Assembly (NCBI GenBank): GCA_049646585.1
Contig: JBARWC010000184.1
Location: 29,110-93,109, forward strand
From: G025836975 sp049646585
GTDB taxonomy: Bacteria > Pseudomonadota > Gammaproteobacteria > Burkholderiales > Burkholderiaceae_B
DNA: 64,000 nt
Direction: 5' to 3'
Both the position numbers and the translations under genes were made by a program. The notes below the pieces were generated by a model, which saw only the letters and a program-made list of their open reading frames with translations, had not been told where the DNA came from and ran no database searches. Positions 34,312 through 42,745 of this stretch are shown piece after piece. Each line of letters opens with the position of its first letter. Positions within the stretch are counted from its first letter, which is position 1.

Positions 34312-36998
34312 GCATGCCGCGTGCCACCGTCCGCTTGCAGCTGCACCGCGGCTTTACCCTGCACGACGCCCGCGCCCAGGTTCCGTACTACGCAAAGCTG
34401 GGCATCAGCCATTTCTACCTGTCCCCCATCACCCGCGCCCGCCCGGGCTCGCTCCATGGCTACGACGTGGTCGACCATGCGACGGTCAATCCTGAGCTGG
34501 GCGGCGAGCCGGCATTGGCATCGCTGGTCGGTGCCTTGCGCGCCCAGGGCATGGGGCTGATATTGGACATTGTTCCCAACCATATGGCGGCGCACGCGGA
34601 GAATGCCTGGTGGTGGGACGTGCTGCGCCTGGGCGCCGACAGCCCTTATGCGCAGTGGCTGGCCATCGACTGGCAGTCGGATGATCCGGCTTTGCGCGGC
34701 AAGGTGCTGGCGCCGTTTTTGCCCGAACCTTATGGCGTTTGCCTGCGCCGGGGCGATATCAGGCTGGCCCTGGACGGCCGACATGGCGCGGCCGAGATAG
34801 ATGCCTGCGGTGTCCGCTATCCGGTCGCGCCTGATACCTTGCGGCTTACTGGCCTGGACGACTGCGCCGCCGCCCGGCTGTACGATGGCGGGCTGGCCGA
34901 TGGGCGCCAGCGCCTGCATGCCCTGCTGGAACGCCAGCATTATCGCTTGGCCTGGTGGCGCTGCGCGGCCGACGACATCAATTGGCGGCGCTTCTTCGAA
35001 ATCAACGAACTGATCGGGGTTTGCGTGGAAAGGCCTGAGGTCTTCGACGCCGTCCATGCGCTGCCTTTGCGCCTTTACGCCGAGGGCTTGATAGACGGCT
35101 TGCGCATAGATCATGTCGATGGTTTGGCCCGGCCGCTGGACTATTGCCGCAGGCTGCGTGCGGAACTCGAGGCACGCCGCGATCTTCGGCCCAAGGCGCT
35201 GGCGGGCGACCGGCCCTGGCTGATCGTGGAAAAAATACTGGCCGCCGATGAGACCTTGGGCGGGGATTGGAGGGTGGACGGCACCACCGGCTACGACTTC
35301 ATGGACCAGGTCGGGGCGGTGCTGCACGATCCGGCTGGGAAGGAGGCCTTGTCGCGTCTGTGGGAAGATATTTCGGGCGATGGCGGATCGGCGCAAGACC
35401 ACGTCAGGCGGGCGCGATGCCTGATGCTGCGGCGGCATTTCGCGGCCGAGCGCAAGGCCTTGCTGCGCGTATTGTCCGGCCTTGCGCGGAGCGGCCCGGA
35501 TTCCAGGGATTGGAGCGCTGAAGCGCTGGGGCGCATGCTGGACGAGATGCTGATCGTCTTCCCGGTGTACCGCAGCTACGTCGAAGAAGGCGGCAGGAGT
35601 CCGTCGGATACCGGCATGTTTGCGGCGTTGCTGCGGCGGATCAAGGACCGCTTGAATTTGGATGAAGAGGATTGCAGGCTGCTGGATTGGCTGGACGGCG
35701 CCTTGGGAGGCGCCCCTTGGCCGGGAGGCAAAGCCGTGCCGGGCGTGTTGCCGTGCTTGCCGCGACAAGAGGCCGTTCGGCGCTTCCAGCAGCTTACGCC
35801 GCCCCTGGCGGCCAAGTCCGTCGAAGACACGGTCTTCTATCGCTATGGCCGACTAATCTCGCGCAACGAGGTGGGTGCGGACCCCGATGTGTTTTCAATA
35901 TCGCCCGAAGATTTCCATCAACGCAACGCCTGGCGGGCCGAGCATGCCCGGTATGCCCTGCTGGCGACCGCCACGCATGATCACAAGCGTGGCGAGGACG
36001 TCAGGGCGCGACTGGCGGTCATTAGCGAGATTCCCGCTGAATGGGCCGCCGCCAGCCGCAGGTGGCTGTCCTGGCCGGGCGCGCGCTGTGCGCCGGACTC
36101 GGGATCGGACAGGGCGCAACGCTACATGCTGTTCCAGACCATGGTGGGAGCCTGGCCGCTGGACCTGGATGCGGACGACGCGACGGGGGTGGAAGCTTAT
36201 ATGCGGCGCCTGGGGGAATGGCAGATCAAGGCCATGCGCGAGGCCAAGCTGGATTCAAGCTGGTTCCAACCCGATGCGGCACATGAGGATGCCGCCCTGG
36301 CCTTCCTGGAAAGCTTGCGGCCGGGCGCGGCGCTGCACCCCTTGTTGCGCGATATTGCCGACTTCGCCGCAAGGCTGGCGCCGGCGGGCGCGGTCAACGG
36401 CATTGCCCAAATGGTGCTGCGCACCATGTCGCCGGGCGTGCCCGATCTGTATCAAGGGACGGAGTTCTGGGATTTCAGCCTGGTGGACCCCGACAATCGC
36501 CGTCCGGTCGATTACGCATCCCGGCTCACCGCGTTGGGCGCGCTGGATGAGCAGGGGCCGCAGGCGGATGTCAGTGCCTTGCTGCCAGGCTGGAAAACCG
36601 GCCGCATCAAGCAGGCCTTGTTGGCCCGCTTGCTGGAAATCCGGCGCCGGCATCCTCGGCTTTTTTTGTCGGGACGCTATATCCCGCTGCCGGTTCGCGG
36701 TGCGCGCCGCGCGAACGTGTTGGCTTTTTCGCTGTGTGGCGAGGACTTCCAGGTGTTCGTGGCGGTGCCGCGCCTGGCGGCGGGTGGAATCGCCGTGGAG
36801 GTCGATGGGGCGCTGCCCGCGATAGCGCCCGGCTTCTGGGAGGATACGGAGCTGGTACTGCACGGTCCTGGCGCAGGCCAGGCCTTGCGTGACGGCTTGC
36901 GGGGCAGCGTGCTGCGCTGCCGCCCCAATGCCGCGCTGCGGCTGGCCGATGTGCTTTCCGGCCTGCCGGCGGCGGTGCTGCTGCCCGATCAGGGATAA
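34308..36998 (+). CDS. treY: malto-oligosyltrehalose synthase
   Basis: An 896-residue GH13_26 enzyme that converts the reducing-end alpha-1,4 bond of maltooligosaccharides to the alpha,alpha-1,1 bond of trehalose. Typical segments are KLGISHFYLSPITRARPGS at the N-terminus, GLRIDHVDGLARP (near 266), LIVEKILAADETL (near 306) and ATATHDHKRGEDVRARL (near 556). The ATG overlaps the malQ stop by 4 bp, although the frame stays open upstream inside malQ. It is the last gene of the glucan operon. Its last 10 bp overlap the 3' end of the convergent glutamate dehydrogenase gene, and no terminator is visible. Confidence 0.96.
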   Translation: MSMPRATVRLQLHRGFTLHDARAQVPYYAKLGISHFYLSPITRARPGSLHGYDVVDHATVNPELGGEPALASLVGALRAQGMGLILDIVPNHMAAHAENAWWWDVLRLGADSPYAQWLAIDWQSDDPALRGKVLAPFLPEPYGVCLRRGDIRLALDGRHGAAEIDACGVRYPVAPDTLRLTGLDDCAAARLYDGGLADGRQRLHALLERQHYRLAWWRCAADDINWRRFFEINELIGVCVERPEVFDAVHALPLRLYAEGLIDGLRIDHVDGLARPLDYCRRLRAELEARRDLRPKALAGDRPWLIVEKILAADETLGGDWRVDGTTGYDFMDQVGAVLHDPAGKEALSRLWEDISGDGGSAQDHVRRARCLMLRRHFAAERKALLRVLSGLARSGPDSRDWSAEALGRMLDEMLIVFPVYRSYVEEGGRSPSDTGMFAALLRRIKDRLNLDEEDCRLLDWLDGALGGAPWPGGKAVPGVLPCLPRQEAVRRFQQLTPPLAAKSVEDTVFYRYGRLISRNEVGADPDVFSISPEDFHQRNAWRAEHARYALLATATHDHKRGEDVRARLAVISEIPAEWAAASRRWLSWPGARCAPDSGSDRAQRYMLFQTMVGAWPLDLDADDATGVEAYMRRLGEWQIKAMREAKLDSSWFQPDAAHEDAALAFLESLRPGAALHPLLRDIADFAARLAPAGAVNGIAQMVLRTMSPGVPDLYQGTEFWDFSLVDPDNRRPVDYASRLTALGALDEQGPQADVSALLPGWKTGRIKQALLARLLEIRRRHPRLFLSGRYIPLPVRGARRANVLAFSLCGEDFQVFVAVPRLAAGGIAVEVDGALPAIAPGFWEDTELVLHGPGAGQALRDGLRGSVLRCRPNAALRLADVLSGLPAAVLLPDQG

Positions 36999-38278
36999 AG
37001 CCCGCGTACCTCGCGCGATTCCAGGATGCGGGTGCACGCCGTGATGAAGGCGGCCGTGCGCTGGCTGACCTGATGTTCTTTGGATACGGCGGCGACCGAC
37101 GAGTAGGCGGCGCGCATCATGGCTTCCAGGCGGTGGTTGATCTCCGGCTCGGTCCAGAAGAAGCTGGAGAAGTCCTGGACCCACTCGAAATAGCTGACCG
37201 TGACGCCGCCGGCGTTGGCGATCACGTCGGGCACGATGAGGGTGCCGTTCGACGTCAGGATGTCGTCGGCTTCCGGTGTGGTCGGGCCGTTGGCGCCTTC
37301 GATGACGATGCGGGCGCGCACGGAATTGGCGTTGCGCTCGTTCAACTGGCCTTCCAGAGCGGCCGGAATCAGCAGCTCGGTCTCAAGCGCCCAGAATTCC
37401 TCGGGAGTCAGGCTTTCGGCGTCGGGGCCGCCGGCGATGCCGCCGTGTTCTTCCGAATGCTTGAGCAAGGCCAGTACGTTCAGGCCATTGGCGTTGTGCA
37501 GGCAGCCCGTATGGTCCTGGATGGCGATGACTTTGGCGCCGGCTTCGTAGAACAGCCGGGCGGCGGTGCCGCCCACGTTGCCGAAGCCCTGTATGACCAC
37601 TCTGGCGCCTTCGATGGGAATGCCGACGTCGCGCGCGGCTTCGCAGCCCACCACGTAGACCCCGCGGCCGGTGGCTTCGACGCGGCCCAGGCTGCCGCCC
37701 AGCGAGACCGGCTTGCCGGTGACCACGCCCGTGGCGGTGGCGCCCTCGTTCATGGAATAGGTGTCCATCATCCAGGCCATGGTCTGCGCATTGGTGTTGA
37801 CGTCGGGGGCGGGGATGTCTTTGTTGGGTCCGATGATGACGCCGATTTCGCTGGTGTAGCGCCGTGTGATGCGTTCGAGCTCACCTCGTGAGTAATCATG
37901 AGGGTTCAGGCGTATGCCGCCCTTGGCTCCGCCGAAGGGCAGGTTCACCGCCGCCGTCTTGACGGACATCCAGGCCGCCAGCGCCATGACTTCGGACAGG
38001 GTGACGTCCTGGTGAAAACGCACGCCGCCCTTGCCGGGGCCGCGCGTGGTGTTGTGCTGCACGCGGTAGCCCTCGAAGTGGGCGATGGTGCCGTTGTCCA
38101 GTTCGACGGGCACGTCCACGATCAGCGAGCGTTTCGGGCGCTTCAGGGTTTCGACCCATTTGGAAAGCTTGCCCAGGTAAGGGGTCACGCGCTCGACCTG
38201 CTCCAGGTAGATGCCCCAGGGGCCCAGGTCGTCGGAATGCAGATAGGAGGGAAGGGGGTGCGTCGGATGTTCTGACAT
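36989..38278 (-). CDS. gdhA: glutamate dehydrogenase (Glu/Leu/Phe/Val dehydrogenase family)
   Basis: A 429-residue enzyme interconverting glutamate and 2-oxoglutarate plus ammonia. The glycine-rich substrate region with the catalytic lysine is LPFGGAKGGIRLNPHDYS. The dinucleotide-binding motif is VVIQGFGNVGGTAARLF. Other conserved segments are GPGKGGVRFHQDVT and IGPNKDIPAPDVNTNAQTMAW. The ATG at 38278 is preferred over TTG at 38308. Coenzyme preference cannot be settled by eye. It is divergent from the cys genes across a 384-bp gap that contains a long inverted repeat. Confidence 0.94.
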   Translation of the reverse strand: MSEHPTHPLPSYLHSDDLGPWGIYLEQVERVTPYLGKLSKWVETLKRPKRSLIVDVPVELDNGTIAHFEGYRVQHNTTRGPGKGGVRFHQDVTLSEVMALAAWMSVKTAAVNLPFGGAKGGIRLNPHDYSRGELERITRRYTSEIGVIIGPNKDIPAPDVNTNAQTMAWMMDTYSMNEGATATGVVTGKPVSLGGSLGRVEATGRGVYVVGCEAARDVGIPIEGARVVIQGFGNVGGTAARLFYEAGAKVIAIQDHTGCLHNANGLNVLALLKHSEEHGGIAGGPDAESLTPEEFWALETELLIPAALEGQLNERNANSVRARIVIEGANGPTTPEADDILTSNGTLIVPDVIANAGGVTVSYFEWVQDFSSFFWTEPEINHRLEAMMRAAYSSVAAVSKEHQVSQRTAAFITACTRILESREVRGLYP

Positions 38279-38369
38279 GGTGGGGACCTTAGCGTAAGAA
38301 GGAAGCAAACGAGGGCGTGCAAACCGCCCGACAAGCCGGGTGCGCTTGTTTTAGTGCGAGAGCTTACTA

Positions 38370-38406
38370 CGTCCCCACTTAATAGTTAACCGATTAATTG
38401 GGGACG
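38370..38406. promoter_or_regulatory. long inverted repeat, likely operator between gdhA and cysH
   Basis: CGTCCCCACTTAAT (38370-38383) and ATTAATTGGGGACG (38393-38406) are inverted repeats of 14 bp with one mismatch and a 9-base spacer. The site is ~92-128 bp upstream of the gdhA start and ~257-293 bp upstream of the cysH start. A core TTAACCGATTAA (38386-38397) recurs in shorter form at 38543-38553. The binding protein is unknown. Confidence 0.5.
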
Positions 38407-38459
38407 CATTGAATCGGAAGCCTGGCGCGTTGGCGCCGCTATTCTTGAAGATTGTGCTA

Positions 38460-38497
38460 CCGGACGGCGTGTCCGGCAAGGCCGGGCCGCGCCCGGC
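38460..38497 (+). other. two adjacent perfect hairpins in the cysH leader region
   Basis: Hairpin 1 is CCGGAC-GGCGT-GTCCGG (38460-38476) and hairpin 2 is GCCGGGC-CGC-GCCCGGC (38481-38497). They are separated by four bases, with no T-run after them. If transcription starts upstream of them they would lie in the cys leader; otherwise they may be structural remnants. No riboswitch family is recognised. Confidence 0.35.
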
Positions 38498-38662
38498 ATG
38501 AGCTTATGTCCATTTCTATTAATGGCCGCTGGTGATAACTACTTAACGATTAAGTCGTTCCCTTGCGGCCGGTCGGCGCTCACACTGGCATTTTTGTATG
38601 CCTGTGGCGGGTCGGCCCGGAATCGATGGGGCGGCGGCGCGGCGGGCTGGGTGCGAACAAGT

Positions 38663-39382
38663 ATGAGTGCGGTTTTATCCCCGGCGTCCGGGCCGGATGC
38701 GACCGGCCTGTGGGCCGAATTGCAGGCGGCGCTGGCACATATCGCCGAAATCCATCCGGATGCGGTGTTTGCTTCGTCGCTGGGCGCCGAGGACATGGTG
38801 CTGGCCCACGCCATTTTTTCCGCCGGCCTGCCCATCCAGGTTTTCACGCTGGATACCGGCCGCCTGCATCCCGAAACCCTGGCCCTGATCCAGACGGTCG
38901 ATGATCGCTACGGCGTGGCGATACGCCGCGTGCAGCCCGACCCTCTGGCGGTTCAGGCGCATGTCGACGCTCACGGCGCTTATGCCTTCTATGAAAGCCA
39001 GGACTTGCGCAAGGCATGCTGCGCCTTGCGCAAAGTCGAACCCTTGCGCCGGGCGCTGCGGGGGCATACGGCATGGTTGACCGGGCAGCGTCGCGGCCAG
39101 TCGCTGACCCGGGCGGACTTGCCCGAGTCCGAGCTGGACCCGGTTTTCGGCCTGTGGAAATACAACCCCTTGGCCGGCTGGACCCACGAGGACGTATGGG
39201 CGGCTATCCGGCGATTCTCGATTCCGTACAACCCCCTGCACGACCAGGGCTATCCGTCGATAGGCTGCGAACCCTGTACCCGGGCCGTGCGCCCGGGCGA
39301 GGACGAGCGGGCCGGGCGTTGGTGGTGGGAACAGAAGCAGGGCAAGGAATGCGGCCTGCATGCGGGCAATCTGAAAGACTGA
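38663..39382 (+). CDS. cysH: assimilatory adenylyl-sulfate (APS) reductase
   Basis: A 239-residue enzyme that reduces APS to sulfite with thioredoxin. The four cysteines of a [4Fe-4S] cluster are present as C119-C120 (KACCALRK) and C202/C205 (GCEPCTR). These mark the APS-using type rather than the cluster-free PAPS type of E. coli. The redox-active cysteine is C230 in KECGLH near the C-terminus. The P-loop-like SSLGAEDMVL and TLDTGRLHPET are also typical. The ATG at 38663 fits the family length. It is followed by cysD (12 bp gap) and cysN, so sulfate activation and reduction are co-transcribed. No cysC is needed with an APS reductase, and none is seen. Confidence 0.95.
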   Translation: MSAVLSPASGPDATGLWAELQAALAHIAEIHPDAVFASSLGAEDMVLAHAIFSAGLPIQVFTLDTGRLHPETLALIQTVDDRYGVAIRRVQPDPLAVQAHVDAHGAYAFYESQDLRKACCALRKVEPLRRALRGHTAWLTGQRRGQSLTRADLPESELDPVFGLWKYNPLAGWTHEDVWAAIRRFSIPYNPLHDQGYPSIGCEPCTRAVRPGEDERAGRWWWEQKQGKECGLHAGNLKD

Positions 39383-39394
39383 ATAAGGAAAACC

Positions 39395-40303
39395 ATGGGC
39401 GATATCTCTTCAAGAACCCACCTGGACTGGCTGGAGTCGGAGGCCATCTACATCCTGCGCGAGGTGGCGGCAGAGTGCGAGCGGCCGGTGCTGCTGTTTT
39501 CAGGCGGCAAGGACTCCGTGGTGCTGCTGCGCCTGGCGGAAAAGGCCTTCCGGCCGGCGGGCTTCCCATTTCCCTTGATGCATATCGATACCGGCCACAA
39601 CTTCGACGAGGTCATCGCCTTCCGCGACCGGCGGGTCGCCGAGCTGGGCGAAACGTTGATCGTGCGCCGGGTCGAGGACTCCATGGCGCGAGGAACCGTG
39701 GTGCTGCGTCGGGCGACGGATTCGCGCAATGCCGCCCAAGCCACGACCTTGCTGGAAGCGATCGAGGAGTTCGGCTTCGATGCCTGCATCGGCGGCGCCC
39801 GGCGCGACGAGGAAAAGGCCAGGGCCAAAGAGCGGGTGTTTTCCTTTCGCAATGAGTTCGGCCAGTGGGACCCGAAAGCGCAGCGCCCGGAACTGTGGAA
39901 TCTGTTCAATACCAAGGTGCACGCGGGGGAAAACATGCGCGTGTTCCCGATATCGAACTGGACGGAGCTGGACGTGTGGCAATACATCGCGCGCGAAAAG
40001 CTGAGCCTGCCGTCGATCTACTACGCCCACGACCGCCTGGTGGTGCAGCGCAATGGCCTGCTGGTGCCGGTAAGCTCCATTACACCGCCCAAAGCCACGG
40101 AAATCCCCGAAACCCGCAGAGTGCGCTTTCGTACCGTGGGCGATATTTCCTGCACCTGCCCGGTGGCGTCCAGCGCCGCCACGCCGGAACAGATCATTGC
40201 CGAAACGGCCGTCGCCACCATTACGGAGCGCGGGGCCACGCGCATGGACGACCAGACATCCGAGGCGTCGATGGAGCGCCGCAAGAAACAGGGGTACTTC
40301 TGA
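39395..40303 (+). CDS. cysD: sulfate adenylyltransferase subunit 2
   Basis: A 302-residue ATP pyrophosphatase-type subunit that makes APS from sulfate and ATP. The PP-loop is LLFSGGKDSVVLLRLAEKAF (near 33), and conserved segments HIDTGHNFDEVIAFRD, CIGGARRDEEKARAKER and FPISNWTELDVWQYI follow. Length equals E. coli CysD (302 aa). The start has AAGGAAA upstream. The stop overlaps the cysN start by one base (TGATG), implying translational coupling of the two subunits. Confidence 0.97.
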   Translation: MGDISSRTHLDWLESEAIYILREVAAECERPVLLFSGGKDSVVLLRLAEKAFRPAGFPFPLMHIDTGHNFDEVIAFRDRRVAELGETLIVRRVEDSMARGTVVLRRATDSRNAAQATTLLEAIEEFGFDACIGGARRDEEKARAKERVFSFRNEFGQWDPKAQRPELWNLFNTKVHAGENMRVFPISNWTELDVWQYIAREKLSLPSIYYAHDRLVVQRNGLLVPVSSITPPKATEIPETRRVRFRTVGDISCTCPVASSAATPEQIIAETAVATITERGATRMDDQTSEASMERRKKQGYF

Positions 40304-41598
40304 TGAATGCAATCAATGAATCGTGGGTGTCGGCCCAAGGCAGCGATGTGCTGCGCCTGATTACCGCCGGGTCGGTGGATGACGGAAAGTCCACGCTCAT
40401 CGGGCGCCTGCTATACGACAGCAAGGGCGTGTTCGCCGATCAGTTGGCTTCGATCGAGCGCTCCAAGTACAAGCGCACGCCGGCCAGCGAGATCGACCTG
40501 GCCTTGCTGACCGACGGCCTGGAGGCCGAGCGCGAACAGGGCATCACCATAGATGTGGCCTACCGCTATTTCGCGACGCCGCTGCGCAAGTTCATCGTGG
40601 CCGATGCGCCGGGGCACGAGCAGTACACCCGCAACATGGTGACGGGTGCGTCCACCGCGCAGGTGGCCATCGTCCTGATCGACGCCAGCCGCGCCGCCGA
40701 TGGCCGCCTGCTGCCGCAAACCAAGCGCCACAGCGCGCTGGCGCAACTGCTGGGCCTGCGGCATGTGGTCGTGGCCGTCAACAAGATGGACCTGGTCGGC
40801 TGGGACGGCCAGGTCTTCCAGCGCATTGCCCAGGCGTATGCCGAGCTGGCCCGGGCGCTGGGCATCGCCAGCTTCCACATCGTTCCGATCTCCGCCTTGA
40901 AGGGAGACAATGTGGTTGAAGCCTCGAGCAACACGCCTTGGTACAGCGGGCCCACGCTGCTATCCTTGCTGGAAATGCTGCCTGTGACAGCGGCCGCCGC
41001 GCATGCGGAGCCGCGCTTTTTCGTGCAATGGGTCATACGCCATGCCGGCAGCCGGGCGGACGGTTTCCGGGGCTATGCCGGCCAACTGGCCGGCGGTGCG
41101 CTGAAAGTGGGGGACGAGTTGCGGGTATTGCCTTCCGGCCTGACGGCCAGGGTGGCGCGCCTGCTGCGCGGCGCCGCCGAGGTGGACGAACTGGTGGATG
41201 GCGACAGCGCAACCGTGGTGCTCGATCGCGATGTGGACGTGTCGCGCGGCGACCTGATCGTGCCGGCGGGGGCGCAGCTAAGGCTGGCCCGGGAATTCGA
41301 TGCTCAACTGTGCTGGCTGGACCAGCAGGCCTTGAGCCCGGCCCGTCAGTATTGGTTGAAGCAGGGCTCCCGCCTGACCCGGGCGCGCATCAAGGCGGTT
41401 CATACCCGTCGCGACATGCAGGCCTTGCGGCAGGTGCCGGCCGGCGACGCGCTCAGCATGAACGACATCGGCCATGCCACGCTGGTTGTGCGCGACACGC
41501 TGGCGCTGGATGCCTATACGGGCAATGCGGCGACCGGCGCCTTCATTCTGATCGATGCCGCAACGCATCAGACAGCGGCCGCCGGCATGGTGCTTTGA
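40303..41598 (+). CDS. cysN: sulfate adenylyltransferase subunit 1 (GTPase)
   Basis: A 431-residue EF-Tu-like GTPase that drives sulfate adenylylation by CysD. The P-loop is GSVDDGKST (residues 23-31), followed by DAPGHEQYTRNMVTGAS (G3) and VVAVNKMDL (G4). The protein ends after the beta-barrel domains, so it is CysN alone and not the CysNC fusion with APS kinase. This fits the APS-type cysH upstream. The frame is open further upstream inside cysD, but the ATG at 40303 starts the conserved sequence. Confidence 0.96.
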   Translation: MNAINESWVSAQGSDVLRLITAGSVDDGKSTLIGRLLYDSKGVFADQLASIERSKYKRTPASEIDLALLTDGLEAEREQGITIDVAYRYFATPLRKFIVADAPGHEQYTRNMVTGASTAQVAIVLIDASRAADGRLLPQTKRHSALAQLLGLRHVVVAVNKMDLVGWDGQVFQRIAQAYAELARALGIASFHIVPISALKGDNVVEASSNTPWYSGPTLLSLLEMLPVTAAAAHAEPRFFVQWVIRHAGSRADGFRGYAGQLAGGALKVGDELRVLPSGLTARVARLLRGAAEVDELVDGDSATVVLDRDVDVSRGDLIVPAGAQLRLAREFDAQLCWLDQQALSPARQYWLKQGSRLTRARIKAVHTRRDMQALRQVPAGDALSMNDIGHATLVVRDTLALDAYTGNAATGAFILIDAATHQTAAAGMVL

Positions 41599-41723
41599 AC
41601 GGGGATTTGCGGGCATGAGGCGTTGGCGGGAAGGGTAATCTCCGTATTTGAAAATGGCTGAATCCGTTGCATAATCGCAAATGTAAAAGTTCTTCGCTTA
41701 TACATTTTACGGAGCAACCGTTC

Positions 41724-42689
41724 ATGTCTAAATTATTGAAAGGCCTGCTGGCGGCCTCCTTGCTGGGCCTGGCAGGTATGTCGCAGGCCGCCCCCTGGCC
41801 AGAGCATCCCGTGCAGTGGGTCATTCCCTATCCGGCCGGCGGCGGCTCCGACGTCATTGGCCGCTTGGTGGCCTCCAGCCTTGAAAAAACGCTGGGGCAG
41901 ACGGTGGTGGTCGAGAACAAGCCGGGTGCGGGGACCATCATCGGCGCCAGCTTTGTGCAGGCCGCCAAACCCGACGGCTATGTCATCGGCACGGCCGATT
42001 CCGGCACACTGGCTTTCAACCCCTCGCTGTATTCCGCATTGCAGTACGATCCGGCCAAGTTCACCTATATCGGCGGCCTGGCCCGCTTCCCCCTGATGCT
42101 GGCCGTCAAGGCGGATTCGCCGTTCAAGTCGCTGGACGACGTGCTGCAGGCAGCGCGCAAAGAGCCGGGCAAGCTGACCTCGGCTTCGGCTGGCACAGGC
42201 TCGCCGCATCACCTGGCGCTAGAAATGTTCAAGCAGCGCGCGGGCGTCGACGTCCTCCACGTCCCGTACAAGGGCGCCGCTCCCGCATTGCAGGACATCC
42301 TGGGCGGCCAGGTCAGCTTTGGTTTCGTCGATTCGGCCGCCGCTCAGTCCAACATCAAGGCGGGCAAGTTGCGCGTGCTGGCGGTCGCCACGCCCAAGCG
42401 CATCGACCTGCTGCCCAATGTGCCCACCATGGCCGAGGCTGGCGTCAAGAACTTTACCGCCTATGCCTGGCAAGGCCTGGTCGGCCCCGGCGGCCTGCCG
42501 GCCGGCGTCGTCGACAAGCTTAGCGCCGACCTTCAAGCTGCCTTGAAGTCGCCTGAAGTCGACGGCAAGATCCGTGCCATGGGCGTGGAGCCCCTGCCCA
42601 TGACGGCCGGCGATTTCAAGGCCTATGCCGAAGCGCAGCGCAGCGAATGGGCCGACGTCATCAAGAAGGCGGGCATCAAGCTGGATTGA
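41724..42689 (+). CDS. Bug-family tripartite tricarboxylate transporter receptor
   Basis: A 321-residue periplasmic receptor. A signal peptide (MSKLLKGLLAASLLGLAGM, cleavage near SQA) is followed by the Bug fingerprint VIPYPAGGGSDVIGRL, VVENKPGAGTIIGA and VLHVPYKGAAPALQDILGG. The ATG at 41724 has GGAG 9 bases upstream; an in-frame codon at 41667 was rejected. No TctA/TctB membrane genes are adjacent, which is common for Bug receptors in this family of bacteria. The ligand, probably a carboxylate, is unknown. A strong terminator follows. Confidence 0.93.
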   Translation: MSKLLKGLLAASLLGLAGMSQAAPWPEHPVQWVIPYPAGGGSDVIGRLVASSLEKTLGQTVVVENKPGAGTIIGASFVQAAKPDGYVIGTADSGTLAFNPSLYSALQYDPAKFTYIGGLARFPLMLAVKADSPFKSLDDVLQAARKEPGKLTSASAGTGSPHHLALEMFKQRAGVDVLHVPYKGAAPALQDILGGQVSFGFVDSAAAQSNIKAGKLRVLAVATPKRIDLLPNVPTMAEAGVKNFTAYAWQGLVGPGGLPAGVVDKLSADLQAALKSPEVDGKIRAMGVEPLPMTAGDFKAYAEAQRSEWADVIKKAGIKLD

Positions 42690-42711
42690 TGGGTCCATGT
42701 GCGGCATTGCG

Positions 42712-42740
42712 ACGGACGCCCCTGGGGCGTCCGTTTTTTT
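42712..42740 (+). terminator. Rho-independent terminator after the Bug receptor gene
   Basis: ACGGACGCCCC (42712-42722) pairs with GGGGCGTCCGT (42724-42734) and is followed by T residues to 42740. On the opposite strand no T-run follows, so it serves the plus-strand gene only. Confidence 0.93.
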
Positions 42741-42745
42741 GCCGG

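Larger units (their letters stand above)
38279..38662. other. 384-bp regulatory gap between gdhA and cysH
   Basis: This gap holds no convincing gene; an in-frame ATG at 38498 would extend cysH but lacks a ribosome site and adds 55 residues not expected for the family. It contains a 14-bp imperfect inverted repeat (38370-38406), two adjacent perfect hairpins (38460-38497) and a small palindrome CTTAA-CGA-TTAAG (38542-38554). No clear -35/-10 pair could be fixed for either gene. Confidence 0.55.

Noticed and set aside
33627..35768. 713-residue minus-strand frame over malQ and treY
   Set aside because: Antisense shadow with Arg/Pro/Gln-rich composition.
38498..38662. upstream extension of cysH from ATG 38498
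   Set aside because: It adds 55 residues unlike any APS reductase, has no ribosome site, and the conserved fold begins after 38663.
41661..41678. sigma-54-like GG/TTGCA pattern upstream of the Bug receptor at 41724
   Set aside because: The GG-to-GC spacing is 11 bases instead of 10, which is not tolerated by sigma-54.
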